The translations under genes were made by a program, and so were the position numbers. From positions 7,852,550-7,916,549 of the forward strand of contig CM042087.1 in assembly GCA_023512835.1 (NCBI GenBank): a DNA stretch of 64,000 nt, given 5' to 3'. Positions 1 through 12,060 of the stretch are shown here, piece after piece. The DNA comes from Taxillus chinensis (taxonomy: Eukaryota; Streptophyta; Magnoliopsida; Santalales; Loranthaceae). Within the stretch, counting starts at the first letter, position 1, and each line of letters begins with the position of its first letter. The notes under the pieces were generated by a model. The model saw nothing but the letters and a program-made list of their open reading frames with translations. It searched no databases and had not been told where the DNA came from.

Positions 1-180
1 ATAATTTTGGTGATTTGTTTTTCAAATTTGTTCAAATTCTCCCAATAATAAACTGAAAAACAAAATACAAAACGAAACCTCGCAATTCCAAACTCCGACA
101 GCCACCGCGACATTTGTTTTTCTGTTTCTTCTGTCAGTTGACTGCTTGTGCAGCTGGACCATCGGGACGGCGCCGCCGCG
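1..180 (+). promoter_or_regulatory. 5' flank / 5' UTR of the host gene
   Basis: This stretch lies directly upstream of the first exon of the membrane-protein gene. It is AT-rich and then passes through a pyrimidine-rich segment near 114-135 into a GC-rich leader. The promoter proper probably lies outside the window, and I see no convincing TATA box at a fixed distance. A reading frame on the opposite strand here is the antisense of exon 1 and is not a gene. Confidence 0.45.
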
Positions 181-2258
181 ATGCCTGGACCCGGACCGCA
201 TCTGATGTACGCTCTGTCCTCTGGCGTGGCGCTGGCTGGCGTCTCTGGAGGCCGCTTCACCCCCCACCACTCCCTCATCTATGCCCTCAACTCCTTCTTC
301 GGCCCCGATCTCGGTTCCTTCTCCGAGTGGCTTGCCTGCACCTTCGGCGCCGGAAGATCTGCCCTCTCCGCCGCAGCTGACGTCATCCATCACCCCTTCT
401 ACTACGCCTTCATCCTCGGCCTACCCCTCTCTCTGCTCTACTCTTGGGTCTCCCGCGTTCTGCTCCGCAAGGGTCTGCTCGATTCCGGTTCTGGGGTTTG
501 TGATTTGTGATATGATATTGATTTTGACAATACATATGTTTTGGATGATTACAAATTTGGGGGCTTCAATTTCGTTTGAATGGATTGTGGTGAATGGGTT
601 AAAGACGTGGGGTTTTCAATTTCATTTGAATGCGTTATAGTGAATGTCGCATATGAAATGTTTGTTTAGGAATTAATTAGTCTATTGATGGATTCAACGA
701 AGATGGGAGATAAGTTTTTGTTTTTGTTTTTCTTCTTCGTGCTTGTTTTTTTTTTTTTTTTTGAGAGAGAGAGGGATGATCATTCCTGAATGTATGCCTT
801 TTGTGTCTATGTTTTATGGTGCAGGTACCCCTTACTCGGGGACAGTGTTTGTTATTGATATTTGCAGGTTCTTTATCGCATTTTTTCTTGGATCATTTGT
901 TTGAGGTAATGATTAGAATTTTGATTGCTAATACGTTTACTATTGACCTGATTCTTTTTGAGATGCACCATCTTTTCATTTTCCTATATATTCATTGGTT
1001 GATCTTAACAACATTAAAAAGCATGATATATGCATGGGACAACCTGCCAAATTCACCTAAGAAATCACCAATTTGAACACAAAATAAATCTTAAATTGTG
1101 TATGGAAACAAATTGAACCACATCTAGGTTAGATCCCTGCAAGGGATAGGTACTCTTTCTTGGATGCTTCCAGTTAGAGGTCATTGCTGAATGATTGTTT
1201 CCCATTTGGCTGGAAAAGGTGGTTCAGTTTAAAAGGGCTGCATGTGCTAGCACATTGCTCTTTTGAGCCTGTATTGCTGTTTCCCAGTTAGTTGGATGTG
1301 TGTGCAAGAAATTGTTACCTGGCTCGGAAGTTATTTCAAAGGGCAATTTACTTGTTTTTGGGTTTACATCATGTATAGCGATTTGAAGTTCTTTAAAGAT
1401 CCATTGGAGAATGAACCCAGGGCTTGGATGAAATCACTGTTATGCAACATACTTGCATACCTTACTGCATTTTTATCAGATGTTGTGCCCTGAAATTTTT
1501 TTGTCATCTTAGATATCCCAGTTTGTGAGATATAAGATACTAAGAAATTAATGTGAAGTGATCCCTAATTTTAAATGATTAGGGTGACAATAAACTATAA
1601 ATATATATTACGAAGAGATTTTTGTAGACATACAATAATGTCTTCATTTGCAGTAAAGGAATAACTGAGAATGGCATGATAACAATCACTTTAAACCACA
1701 GTAATGGTTGATGCAATGTTTTAGTTATGGCTTCATGGGCTCTTAACGCAACTTTCCTGCTATATAGGAGAATGGGCATTCATCGATGTATACATGGATA
1801 TTAAGCACTGGTTGGTGGGAAAACCGGGCACCAATTAATCCTGATGCCATAGTAGTAGTTGGCATCTTATGCTCTTGCTTAATTGGTGGCTTTTTATACA
1901 TTAGTAGGTCTCTCTTCACACTGCAAGTCACTTATTACTTTCTCTTGCTATACTTGTGGCACGCACATTGACTTTAACTTTATTTTGATGCAGAGTGAGG
2001 CCCTTAAAGTCCACCAGAAAACAGTTTAACCAACAAGTGAAGCTTATTCTAACCATAGCAAGCATGTATAGCTTATGGTGTGCTAGCCAGATATACTGGG
2101 TGAACCCTCGTCGGCCGGCAGTGGGTGAAGAGGCTGACCTTGGAGTTATTGTGTTTTTGGTCATTTACATGTTCCTGCCGCAGTGGTTATGTATATTGTC
2201 GATGAACTCGAAAGATGCTGACATTGAGCAACTCGGTGCAGGCTGGTCTTCGATATAG
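181..2258 (+). CDS. Multipass membrane protein, YdjM/DUF457-like (four exons)
   Basis: Exons are 181-495, 825-905, 1768-1907 and 1994-2258, with GT-AG introns of 329, 862 and 86 bp. Splicing gives 266 residues in one open frame. The ATG at 181 is preferred because the protein then starts MPGPGPHLMYALSSG, the first ATG in the frame. Hydrophobic segments lie near residues 72-90, 111-125, 158-177, 193-213 and 228-248. Histidine and acidic motifs are HH29-30, GPD41-43, HH70-71 and SHFFLDH123-129. This His/Asp pattern between membrane helices resembles the YdjM/DUF457 'membrane-bound metal-dependent hydrolase' family; that assignment is from memory of the family and is moderate. The acceptor of exon 3 could instead be three bases later, dropping one Glu. 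It is the only intact host gene here, and its substrate and cell location are unknown. Confidence 0.85.
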
Positions 2259-2833
2259 CATAAAGTGTGATATGTAGTTAATGGCACTGAATGCGTCTGT
2301 CTGTATCTGTGTAAATCTGATTACCTCTATATGGGGATACCTCATTTGGTGGACTACTGTAGACTTCAAATTAGACTTGTTTAATTTCCATGCGCTCACA
2401 ATGGAAAAAGATCATCTTATGGCTTCAATGAAGCACTTGATTCCCTGGGTGAAAACGACCTCCTTAAGGTCTGTACTATGCATTTAATTCTGTTGCAATG
2501 ACCATTTTGTGGCTCAAATTAGGCCTTTAATCCCATGTGTATGATCTAGTGGGAGAAAATCATGATTTTATTATTGCGTATGCATATTTATAAATATAGA
2601 CATTTCAAACTCGATGCGTGTTTGGACACTAGTCAAAAGTCCATGGAGAAAAAATGTATCATTTTTAGCAGATCTTTATGTAAGGATAAATCATGTAAGT
2701 GTTAAGTGCACTTTACTCAAAGTAGTTTTAGATTTTCAATTTTCTTTTCGTTTATTTGTTTGCTCATGTTATGTGGTTATCTTTGAATGGGTTTAAGCTT
2801 TTGGTGGTTTGTGGGAATTATAGGATTGAAAGT
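2259..2833 (+). other. 3' UTR and intergenic DNA
   Basis: AT-rich sequence after the stop codon at 2256-2258. It probably begins with the 3' UTR, but I cannot place a polyadenylation site. The short frames at 2281-2487 and 2614-2796 have no recognisable protein character. Nothing else is visible. Confidence 0.5.
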
Positions 2834-2842
2834 TTATATATA

Positions 2843-2882
<40 letters not shown>
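2834..2882. repeat. (TA)n microsatellite
   Basis: Nearly uninterrupted TA dinucleotide tract of about 49 bp with one TT interruption. It marks the junction between the host gene flank and the transposon block. Confidence 0.95.
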
Positions 2883-2886
<4 letters not shown>

Positions 2887-2908
2887 GAGGGCAATGAGCA
2901 TAATGTGA

Positions 2909-3222
2909 TGTCACGTTTCGGATTTTCGACCCGCAGAAATCGGTTAGTGAATTTTCATGTCTGCATCCGAAGGGACAAGGGGTTGGTGATAATACCGGGA
3001 AAAAGGACTTTAGCATGAGTGTGGTCCCTAAAACATACCACACATATAATATACGAAGACAAAAATGTACAGTACAAATACATATACATACATGGTCTTT
3101 CTCCTGCGTAGTTACAATTATAATTTTTACAATCCAACAAAACAAACAAATACACACAAGGTCTTCACCTCTGGTGAATCTCCTAGCTCCTGTAAGCACT
3201 TGAAACAAACAAAGACAAACAC
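2909..3222 (-). mobile_element. LTR end of a divergent Tekay-like element (F), cut by gap
   Basis: The segment starts TGTCACG and then reads like the reverse complement of the Tekay LTR 3' ends elsewhere in the window (compare 63742-64000): the order 'cgga-ttt-c-acccg...aaa-cgg...gggacaaggggtt' is kept with many substitutions. It is therefore probably the terminal part of a related but older LTR on the - strand. The assembly gap removes the rest, so neither its length nor its internal region can be judged. Confidence 0.6.
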
Positions 3223-3722
3223 NNNNNNNNNNNNNNNNNNNNNNNNNNNNNNNNNNNNNNNNNNNNNNNNNNNNNNNNNNNNNNNNNNNNNNNNNNNNNN
3301 NNNNNNNNNNNNNNNNNNNNNNNNNNNNNNNNNNNNNNNNNNNNNNNNNNNNNNNNNNNNNNNNNNNNNNNNNNNNNNNNNNNNNNNNNNNNNNNNNNNN
3401 NNNNNNNNNNNNNNNNNNNNNNNNNNNNNNNNNNNNNNNNNNNNNNNNNNNNNNNNNNNNNNNNNNNNNNNNNNNNNNNNNNNNNNNNNNNNNNNNNNNN
3501 NNNNNNNNNNNNNNNNNNNNNNNNNNNNNNNNNNNNNNNNNNNNNNNNNNNNNNNNNNNNNNNNNNNNNNNNNNNNNNNNNNNNNNNNNNNNNNNNNNNN
3601 NNNNNNNNNNNNNNNNNNNNNNNNNNNNNNNNNNNNNNNNNNNNNNNNNNNNNNNNNNNNNNNNNNNNNNNNNNNNNNNNNNNNNNNNNNNNNNNNNNNN
3701 NNNNNNNNNNNNNNNNNNNNNN
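3223..3722. other. Assembly gap (500 N)
   Basis: Exactly 500 N, the look of a fixed-size placeholder. Reading frames that appear to span it are artefacts. The sequence resuming at 3723 aligns with the copia 5' LTR just after that LTR's 30-bp T run, so the gap should hide at least the T run and the first ~0.7 kb of the left copia LTR. Confidence 0.97.
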
Positions 3723-3960
3723 TTCCTTACCCGCATGTAAGTTCCTTACTCCGTACGTAAGTTCCTTACGTAAGTTCCTTACCCGTATGTAAGTTCCTTA
3801 CTCCGGCGCACAAGTCCGGATTCCTTACTCCGCATCTGGTTTCTTTTACTCCGCATCTATTTTCCTTACTCCGCACTTATTTTCCTTACTCCGTACTTAT
3901 CCTTTAAGTTCTTAGTCCGTAGGATTGTTCCTTATTCCGTATGTATTTGTTACTTGGTTA
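3723..3960. repeat. Degenerate ~20-bp tandem repeat in copia LTR
   Basis: About ten imperfect copies of a unit related to 'ttccttactccgtacgtaag' follow one another, with unit lengths drifting between about 13 and 22 bp. The other LTR keeps fewer copies before its truncation. Confidence 0.8.
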
Positions 3961-4160
3961 TTTACCAAGTGTTTCGATTTAATACTAATCTCCTTGTCCG
4001 GATCCCGATTACGTATCCCGCTCCCAACTTTGTTTCACGAGTGCATCTTTCGATTAGCCGGTTAATACCTTCATAATGATCAAATAAACACAAAAGATCT
4101 CAGATCAAATTACATAAGGCTCTTATCAAAGATTATCAAAATTTCGGGTTTGATCCAACA
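3723..4160 (-). repeat. Copia 3' LTR (partial)
   Basis: It matches the right copia LTR through the shared 'ttccttactccg...cataagtccgga' block and the 'gcatctggtttctttt' block, then continues to a terminal CCAACA at 4160 next to a polypyrimidine stretch that is the complement of the PPT. The outer part is lost in the gap. Confidence 0.75.
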
Positions 4161-4172
4161 ATCTCCCCTCAA
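4161..4172 (-). other. Polypurine tract of copia element
   Basis: The + strand reads atctcccctcaa immediately inside the LTR end, so the element strand reads TTGAGGGGAGAT, a typical PPT for plus-strand priming. Confidence 0.7.
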
Positions 4173-7100
4173 TTATGGATAGCGCCCAAACCCTTTGTAA
4201 TCTGATCTGCAAATTGATGCAAAAGAATATCATACGTAATACGCAACACAACCAATTTCATTAATCGTACACCAAATACAAATCAAATTTAATACAGATT
4301 TTTCACTAAGGTACATAAGGCTCACTATACTCAAGATCATAGTTGGCGCATTCTCCCTAGCTCCATTGTCTCACGTATCGTAGCGGAGGTCGGGTTCAAT
4401 GTTTGTCCACAAAATATTAACGATTTGATGAAATGACAAACAAAGGCTCCGCCTATCTCCATCCCACTGCTGTGGCACTTGCTTGCCCGGAATGTCGCCC
4501 TTTGAGTTTCACGGGGAACGCAGTGTGTGATACTCCAACTCTTCATAATCCGGCTCTTCACGGCTTCGCTACTCGAGACACAGAGGTTCCCATTGATTCT
4601 TCCTAACGAAGTGCTCCACAACCCGATGAGAATCGATGGAGAATCATCTCGTTTGACCGAATCATGAAGACAAACATCATGAAGTGTGGCGATACGATCC
4701 GGCACTGCGACGAGGACGGCCGCAGAGTTTTCCATGGCTTGCTATCCTCAGCTTCCGTCAACGTAAGTCCGACTAACTCCACACCGGGAAGATAGCTCTC
4801 ATTCCAACATGGCAAGTAACTTCAAACAAGTGCCCATCTTCGTAAAGAGACGGAAACAGCCTCATCTCCATCTTAGCAAACCCTCGAGAAGTCACAATGT
4901 CTTCTCGGTAGTGTTAGGGTCCTTTTCTCCGAACAAAAAGAGTCCGAATGTCACCGCAGAGAAAGGATACATTGTAAGAAGACATCTTCTCTCGCGAAGA
5001 CGTGCATAGGCTTTCATTGCCTCACAAGAAGCTTCCATCCGCATCGTACGGTCAAACTCCGCATAGGATGGGAGGAAGGTAATAACCGTCGGATGAGAGG
5101 GGATGGGAGGAGGAGCTCAGGTGCAGTAGGGAGCTTGGTTGAGAGAAGCGGCTTCGTTTGGGAATTTGAACTCCGTAGCCTTGATGCGGCAGGCCGCTTC
5201 TCGGTCCCCCGGAAGATGGTTGTGGGGCAAGAGTAGACGGATCGAAGACACTTTCTCCCGGGTTTACAGATCACGGGGAAGAATGGGAGGACGGAGCCAT
5301 CGTATGCGCCGGATCCGAAGGAAGTGATAGTGAATGAACGGAGGTGGCGACAAGATCCATTTCTGCTAATGGAAGTGGAGGAGTCATTAAGGGCGAGAGT
5401 AGTTGGGCGCCAAGGGCATCAACTTTGGCAAGCGATGGCGAGATTGGGGCCGAGCGTGGGCATGGCGGTCCAGTTGAGCGGAAAGCAAAGCATCGAGTGG
5501 ACCGTGCCAAAAGAGGCACGCCCAAGTCTTAACTGCGGAGCTTTGGAGGATTCCCCCGAGGAGCAGGAGCAAGAGTGCGGTGAGGCGAGGGAGTCCCGCG
5601 AAGTAGTGACGACCCAGCGAGAGCATCCGGAGCACCGAGGCATCCGGGAGCGTCGGAGGCATCCGGAGCATTGAGGCATCCGGAAGCAAGAGACCCGCTT
5701 TGACCGGACAAGTCAACCACGGGAATCGCGGCGGCAGAGAAGAGGGTCCACCTTAACGGTAGAGGGACTTCGGGCAGAGGGAAGGACCGGGCCGGAGGGT
5801 GTAGGGGAACGACACATCGGGAATGGCAGCCGGCGTAAGAAACGTGGTCCGATTCCGGATGATCATAGTCTCCGGGGATTGGGTATTGCGGGTGTAAAAC
5901 ACCCGGAGATCGGTGTCGAAATGGAAGAGGTGTGGGCTAGGCCGAAACGGAGCAGAGGTCCGTTAAAGTGACAAGCGGAGAGATGGTCAAGGTAATCTCG
6001 GGGTTGAGGTGGAGGAGGCAAGGGGGCTTCCCGGAGAAGCGCCCGGGACATCGGGCGGTGGCGGACGGCAACGGCCGGTATCCAACGGCAGCAGCTATAG
6101 CGGATGTGGAGGGAGTGGGGACATCGGCAGCAGAGGGGGCCGAGAAACGACTTTAGACGCATGCGCCGAGAGGGCCCCGCAACCTCGGACGGTTCAAAGA
6201 CGCAGGCTTGGCTGGGAGGCCCGTGAGTGGGAGGGCGCGAGAACGGACCGAATCCGGGAGGATCGGTGTGCGAGAACCGACCTCGTGGGCTCGGCTGTCG
6301 GAGGGGTCACCGTAGCCGCTTGTTGTTCGGGAAGCGGAGAACGCGGAGTGCTACATTGGGTCGGCGAGCGGTCATGCTCCCGTCCGGCGTAAGACGACGA
6401 GAGTAAAGGCCGAGGGAAACGAGACACCATCAACTTGGGCGAAGTGGTCCGGACGAAGACGCCGAAGACCATGCGAGGATGCGCCCAGAGGAATGGTTTT
6501 TGAGACCATTTTGTAGCGAACGAAATAAGAACATCCCCCAATCCATTGGAAGACCTTCAAAGACGCCGTACATGGCCGTAGAAGATCGTACGGAACCGAG
6601 TCCGGGGCGGATGTGCGAGCCGGGTGGCGTCGACTTAGAATAGTCGCCATACATCGATAAGCGACCCCCGAAGGATTTCACCTTGTATTCCTTCCCTTTG
6701 GTCGTGCACCCATGGAAGCCGCCATCGGTTCGGCGTCCGGACATTGTGGTCTAAGAGAGGTGAAGAGCGGCGCGGAGAACAGCCGGAGTGATGATGATGG
6801 ATTCACCGCGGACATGAGAGGTTATGGAATCGGTGGTGCAGACAATCCGTTGGTAATACTCAAGAATGTCATCGATAAAAAGATCGATGGGATTGGAGAC
6901 CAGTTGAGTATGTGCGAGGCTTCAAGAAGAGGGCGAAGCGGGTGAAACCAATCCGGGAGGATCGGAGACAGCATTCCAATCAACGAGATGGCCGGGATTG
7001 ACGCCGGAAAGAAAGATTCTGGGTGCCATTGCGAGTTGATGGGAAGGAAAAGAGGAAGGTGAGATCTTGACGTAGAAGGAGCAATGAGAGGGTTAGGGAT

Positions 7101-7985
7101 TTGAAATGAGCAATACTCGTGCTTCGCAGGAATGATCGGAACATATAAGATCGAGTCCGCAAATGTTAGCGGGTCTAGGAATGTGGGAGTGAGGTGGGGA
7201 CCCGCGCGGCATGCGCGTGTCATTTGTTCGGATATCGAGGCTCTCAGATAAAACGATGTCGTGGAGACCGCATTACCAAGTAGAGATTACAACAACATGT
7301 CCGTCGGTCCAGGAAGTAAAAGCTTAGAGGAGGGAGAATCCGAGACATATTAGGGGTTCATTGCTGCTCCCCCGTAGATCATTTAATCCTCTCGATGAAA
7401 AGCTCCCCCTCGGATAGACAAAATAAGGAAAAAGGTCATGAGACATATACGGGGTATTACCGAATAAAATATAAAGCATTTTATCCGAAGTAGATTATCT
7501 GTCCTCTCGGTTGACCGTTCCAGATTTGTAGTTCGACGCGTACATCTTGTTTAAAACTATACTGACTGATCGGAATGCGTTTGTGTATTCATCCACCGGG
7601 CATTCCAAGGTAGCCCATTTCACTTCTTCAACTACGCACGTTAATGAGTAATCAAAATGAACATGCTTTGGTCATGTGGTGATTAATGGATGTGAAGATT
7701 GTGAATCCGACTGAGGTAAATCATATAAAATATAATTATGTTAGCTTTAAAACGACTTCACTCGGAAACGCAAGCATCCTCCCATAATGAGGTTGAGATT
7801 AATATCCAAGCATAAACCGTTGAACAAAGAAGTATGATCGGCAATACAGTGAGAGAGTTTCTACTACTTTCGAGAAACATACAATGCATGGTCTGTGAGT
7901 AAATATACCGTCGGGTAACTCAAATGAGAAACTATGCGAGAAGTCGAGCATACCTAATCGGAAGAGTAGTTCGGAAAACCCACAT
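4173..7985 (-). other. Post-pol 3' region of the copia element, decayed
   Basis: About 3.8 kb lies between RNase H and the PPT. SIRE/Maximus elements carry an env-like ORF or a long spacer here. Several - strand frames (6822-7223, 6430-6744, 6194-6541, 4337-4735) are Pro/Ser-rich fragments in different phases, compatible with one decayed ORF, but I recognise no domain. The + strand frames around 5100-6400 are rich in Arg/Gly because the DNA is GC-rich, and they look like shadows. Confidence 0.45.
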
Positions 7986-9530
7986 CAGGTAGAGCTTTGT
8001 AAATATGTTGCTAATTGATCTTGGTGCAACATGTTCTACCAGTGAAATATGGTTTTTGAGAACATGATCGCGTATAAGGTGATACGGACCTCAATGTGCT
8101 TCGTCTTAGGATGCATGACGATTGTTGGCGATGGCAATTGCACTAGTGTTGTCACGAGTAAAGTGGAATAGAGGACATGGTGAATCCGTAGTCGATGAGT
8201 TGACTTTGCATCCAAAGTACCGATGCGCAAGCAACTTCAGTAGACTATATATTCCGCCTCGGCGTAGAAGTTGATCGAGTTCAGCTTTCTCTATCGAACC
8301 ATGAGATCAATCTATTTCCAGAAAGCGACATCGTACCGCTTGTGCTTTCTGTCGATGCGACATCCAACTGGGTCGGCATCGAGTGCGGATAGGGTGAAGT
8401 TGACTCCTTTGGGTACCAGAGAGGCCAAATCCTCCGTCCTTTGAGATATCTTAATATCTGTTTTCCATGAAGCATATGTGACTCCTTGGGTTTGCCTCAT
8501 ATCGTGCACAAATGCAAGTTGCAAACATAATGTCCGGGCGACTTGTTGTAAGATAAAGCAAGGATCCGATCATCCCTCGTAGTTAGTCACATTTCTGTAA
8601 TATGCCGTCCACATCCGGATCTAACTTGCACCGACGGGCATTGGAGTTTTGACGGGAGATGAACCTTCCATACCAAACTTCTTAATAAGATCGCGAGTGT
8701 ACTTAGCGATTGATAAAGATTCCTTCCTTTTAATTGTTTGACTTCAATTCCAAGGAAGTAGACGTTCTCCCATCATGCTCATTTCAAACTTGCTTCATCA
8801 ACTTAGCAAACTCTTTCACAAAGCTTGGGATTCATTGATCCGAAAATGATATCGTCCACGTATATTTGTACGATCGAGTGTGTCCTTTCTCTTGTCGTAG
8901 AAATAGGGTGGTGTCTATCTTCCCTTTTTGGAAGTTATGAGCAAGTAGGAATTCGACGGTGTGTGGCACCGGCTCGTTGAGCTTGCTTCAAACCATATGG
9001 AGCTTTTGAAGTTTGGCAGACAAGATGTCCCGCCTTGGGTTCAATGAAGCCGGGAGGTTGTTCGAACATACACCTCCTCTTGAAGGTCTCCCCATTCGTG
9101 AATGCGCTCTTGACGTCCATTTGATAAACTATGAAGTTTTCATATGAAGCATACGCCAGAAACATTAGGATTGCCTCAACTCTTGCGACCGGAGCAAAGG
9201 TTTCATCATAATCTATTCCTTCTTCTTGACGATATCCTTTGGGTGCACCACTCTGCTTTGTTCCACGGTTATTATTCCATCCGTATCAAGCTTGTTCAGA
9301 ACACCCATTTAACGCCAACGACTTCTTGAGACTTAGGCCTTGTACAAGGTCCACACATTATTTCTCTTAAATTGATTCGGCTCTTCGTGCATGGCCTCTA
9401 TCCAATTTGAATCTTGAAGAGCTTCATCTACCACCTTTGGTTTTATTGAGATAGCAAGCATGAGTAAAGACTCATGTTTGAGGTGGCCGCTCTTGTTCTT
9501 ACACCAGGGTAGGATCACCAATCACTTGAT
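7986..9530 (-). pseudogene. Copia reverse transcriptase - RNase H remnant
   Basis: Read on the - strand, fragments in shifting frames give the copia RT sequence: a WIEAMHEE-like start near 9400, 'NNVWTL' near 9350, and 'YLTTSRPDIMFATC' near 8560. RNase H follows with 'LWYPKGVNFTLSALDAD' near 8400, 'NFYAEAEYIVYCS' near 8260 and 'KTKHIEVR' near 8090. The YVDD region near 8880-8900 is scrambled by indels. At least ten frameshifts or stops make it non-functional. The stretch 9531-10089 is the INT-RT linker without clear motifs. Confidence 0.85.
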
Positions 9531-10089
9531 CGAGGATGGTTTCGGTCCATCTATAATTCCGTGCATGTGTTGGTTTGATCTTGAACAATTTGAAGCTCTT
9601 CAGTTGGGTGGTTGGTTGTATCAACTGATTGAGCTTCGCCAAGTAATTAAGTGCGGATGAACTAGTTGGATTACGCAACACCGTTTCTTCCAAAGTTAAC
9701 TAGTCCGGACGAACTTGAAGGGCCCCCGGAATTTGTGTATCCGTAGGAGTTTGTCCGGAGCTAAGTGGTAGTCCAGTCGAATCATCCGTAGCATCATCCA
9801 TAAAATTTCGTTGTGTCTAGCCGATGCCACGTGGTTGGTCGGGATACCCGGTGGGATGTGTAAAGGGGATATTCATAAACTTGAGTAATAGACGTTGCTG
9901 TCCATGACCTGCATATTGGAATTTGAAGGACCGACTTTGACCAAACAAGATTAGCTTCTCAAAGGTTACATGGATAGATTCTTCAACTTTAAAAGTTTTT
10001 ATTGAAGACCCGATAAGCCTTGCTATGAAGTGATATCCGACAAAAATCCCATCATCGATTTTGGTTCAAATTTATTCAGGGTCTCTTTG

Positions 10090-11340
10090 CCATTTATCGG
10101 TATATCAAGTACACCAAAGGCTACGAAATGTGAAATTGAGGTTTTCGTCCTCTCCACATCTCATAGGGTGTTTTCATGGTAGATTTATTTATTAGAGTTC
10201 TGTTTCGAACATAGCGGGCGTTGGACACGACTTGACCCATAGGCGAGAGAAGCGTTACCTGCTAACATGGATCTACCGGCTTCAACTAAAGTTCGATTCT
10301 TGCGCTAGGCTACCCCATTTTGTTGGGGTTCGGGAGCAGAGAAGTCATCTTTGTATGCCTCTTCCGAACAATATGATCTCATTTCGAAAAGTCAAATTAC
10401 AGACCATGATCACTCCCGATGCATTTAATGCTCGATCCTTGTGAAGTTGTTTATCGATTGAAGAGATCTACAAGATGTTCAAAAGTTTGATCCTTTGATT
10501 TGGAACATCACCCATGTGTATCTGGTGTAATCATCGATAACCACAAGAGTATATCTGCTTTTGACTAGTGATGAAGCAGATATAGGACCACATAGGTCCA
10601 TATGAAGAAGTTACAGAGAGCTTGATTGTTGAGTTAAACGATTTGCTCTAAAGCTGTGTTTAAGAGTCGTTTACCGAGTTGGCATTCTCGGACAGAGAGT
10701 GTCTCTGGAGGACTTGAGTTTGGGTAGACCAGTGACAAGATCGGTGACGCCAATTTAGAGAAAGTCTTAAAATTTAAACGTGCGCATCGTTTGGCCATAA
10801 CCAACTATCTTCATCCTGCTTTCGTGAGGAAGCATACAGGGTCGAAGAATTATTTCTTAAGACCACTAAATATATGTCCCCATCTCTTGATCCGGATAAC
10901 TTAAGTCTCTGGGATAAGTTTTCTCTTTTGTGTGTTGGACAAAAAGGAAACAATAAATCCTTTGTCACATAGTTTCTTGACACTTAGCAAATTATGCTTT
11001 AAACCTTCGACTAGTGCAACTTTAGTGATTGATACACACCGTTAGTTAAAGTGCCATACCCGGCGATCTTACCTTTCTTGTTGTCGCCATATGTAACGGA
11101 TGGACCTTGTTTATCATTAACTTCTACGCAGTCATCTGGTCACCCGTCATATAATCGGAGCATCCACTATCAAGGATCCACTTGCTTGATTGATCTTTAA
11201 CTTCAAGTGATCCGGCATTCATTCCGAGATGCTCTCGAAAGACAGGTTTTACACTTTTGGTGCCCAAACTTGTTTCGAGTCGGTTAGAGTGGCCAGCGTA
11301 TTGTCAACATTTACGGATTTGATTTTGTTAGGACTCTTAG
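10090..11340 (-). pseudogene. Copia protease - integrase remnant
   Basis: The protease motif 'WILDSGCSDYMTGD' is readable around 11130-11180. Integrase core fragments are 'HMDLCGPISASSLVKSRYTLVVIDDYTRYTW' (given here as a description of 10510-10605; the first Asp is present) and, near 10265-10330, 'PQQNGVA' followed by 'RKNRTLVEAGRSML'. The conserved Glu codon of the latter is replaced by a stop. Frames shift repeatedly. Confidence 0.82.
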
Positions 11341-12060
11341 CTTTCCCGTTGACATTAACTTGTTAGTTTGTTGCTTCTTTGTTTGGGTTTTCTTGGGAGA
11401 GAAAATCTTTTAGATTTAGATCTTGTTTTCCTCGAAGAACCCCCTTTTATTAAACACGATCTTTATTTGATTGAAATTGATTACAAAGCCGGCTATCGGA
11501 TAGACTCCAACATTCATAGATGATAATGACCCATTTCCCTACGGATGGAGCAGACACTATAATGTAAGTACAAACAAGGGATACGGTCTCTTAGATTTTT
11601 ACAGTTTTTCTACTCGTTCCCTGGCCTAATCCATTACGTTTGGGTGACGCGCTCTTGGCCCTAAATGCGTCGGCCTCTTAGCCTTGTCTTTCTTTTTTGG
11701 GTGCTGCGGTTGGCTTCTGTGCGGCCTTCCTTCATCTTTAGATTACGGGTGCTACCGCTCCGGGAAAGTCACGATGCCCGGCCTCTTTCTACGATCGTAT
11801 ACTATGGTGCCACCTGAAATGAAACCATCCAACGGTTTAGATGTACCAACGGGATATAAGTTGGTTAGTTTAGGGAGTGAAATCCGGAGGACACTCAAGT
11901 GGCTTGAGCTGTGGAGGTTGGTGGTTCTGAGACCCTGGGCCGGGTTTGACTCGAATATTGTGGGGTCGTTCCTAAGGTAGAGGCTATTTCCGGATTTTAG
12001 CCACTTATGATTTATTTCCTTTTCTGTTCCGTTTCATTTTCAGTCTTTTCACTATAACTT
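11341..12060 (-). other. Copia gag-protease spacer, no clear ORF
   Basis: This stretch should encode the end of gag and the start of pol of the copia element. I find no clear motif. The + strand frame at 11684-11980 is not supported by anything recognisable. Confidence 0.4.

Noticed and set aside
22..393. Minus-strand 123-codon frame over the start of the host gene
   Set aside because: It is the antisense of exon 1, whose sense frame has splice sites and membrane-protein character.
2846..3760. Reading frames spanning the gap
   Set aside because: Ns contain no stops, so the frames are artefacts; their ends are the TA tract and LTR sequence.
5324..6392. Plus-strand Arg/Gly/Glu-rich frames that look like a basic protein
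   Set aside because: They lie antisense inside the copia element, overlap each other in several frames and follow local GC richness.
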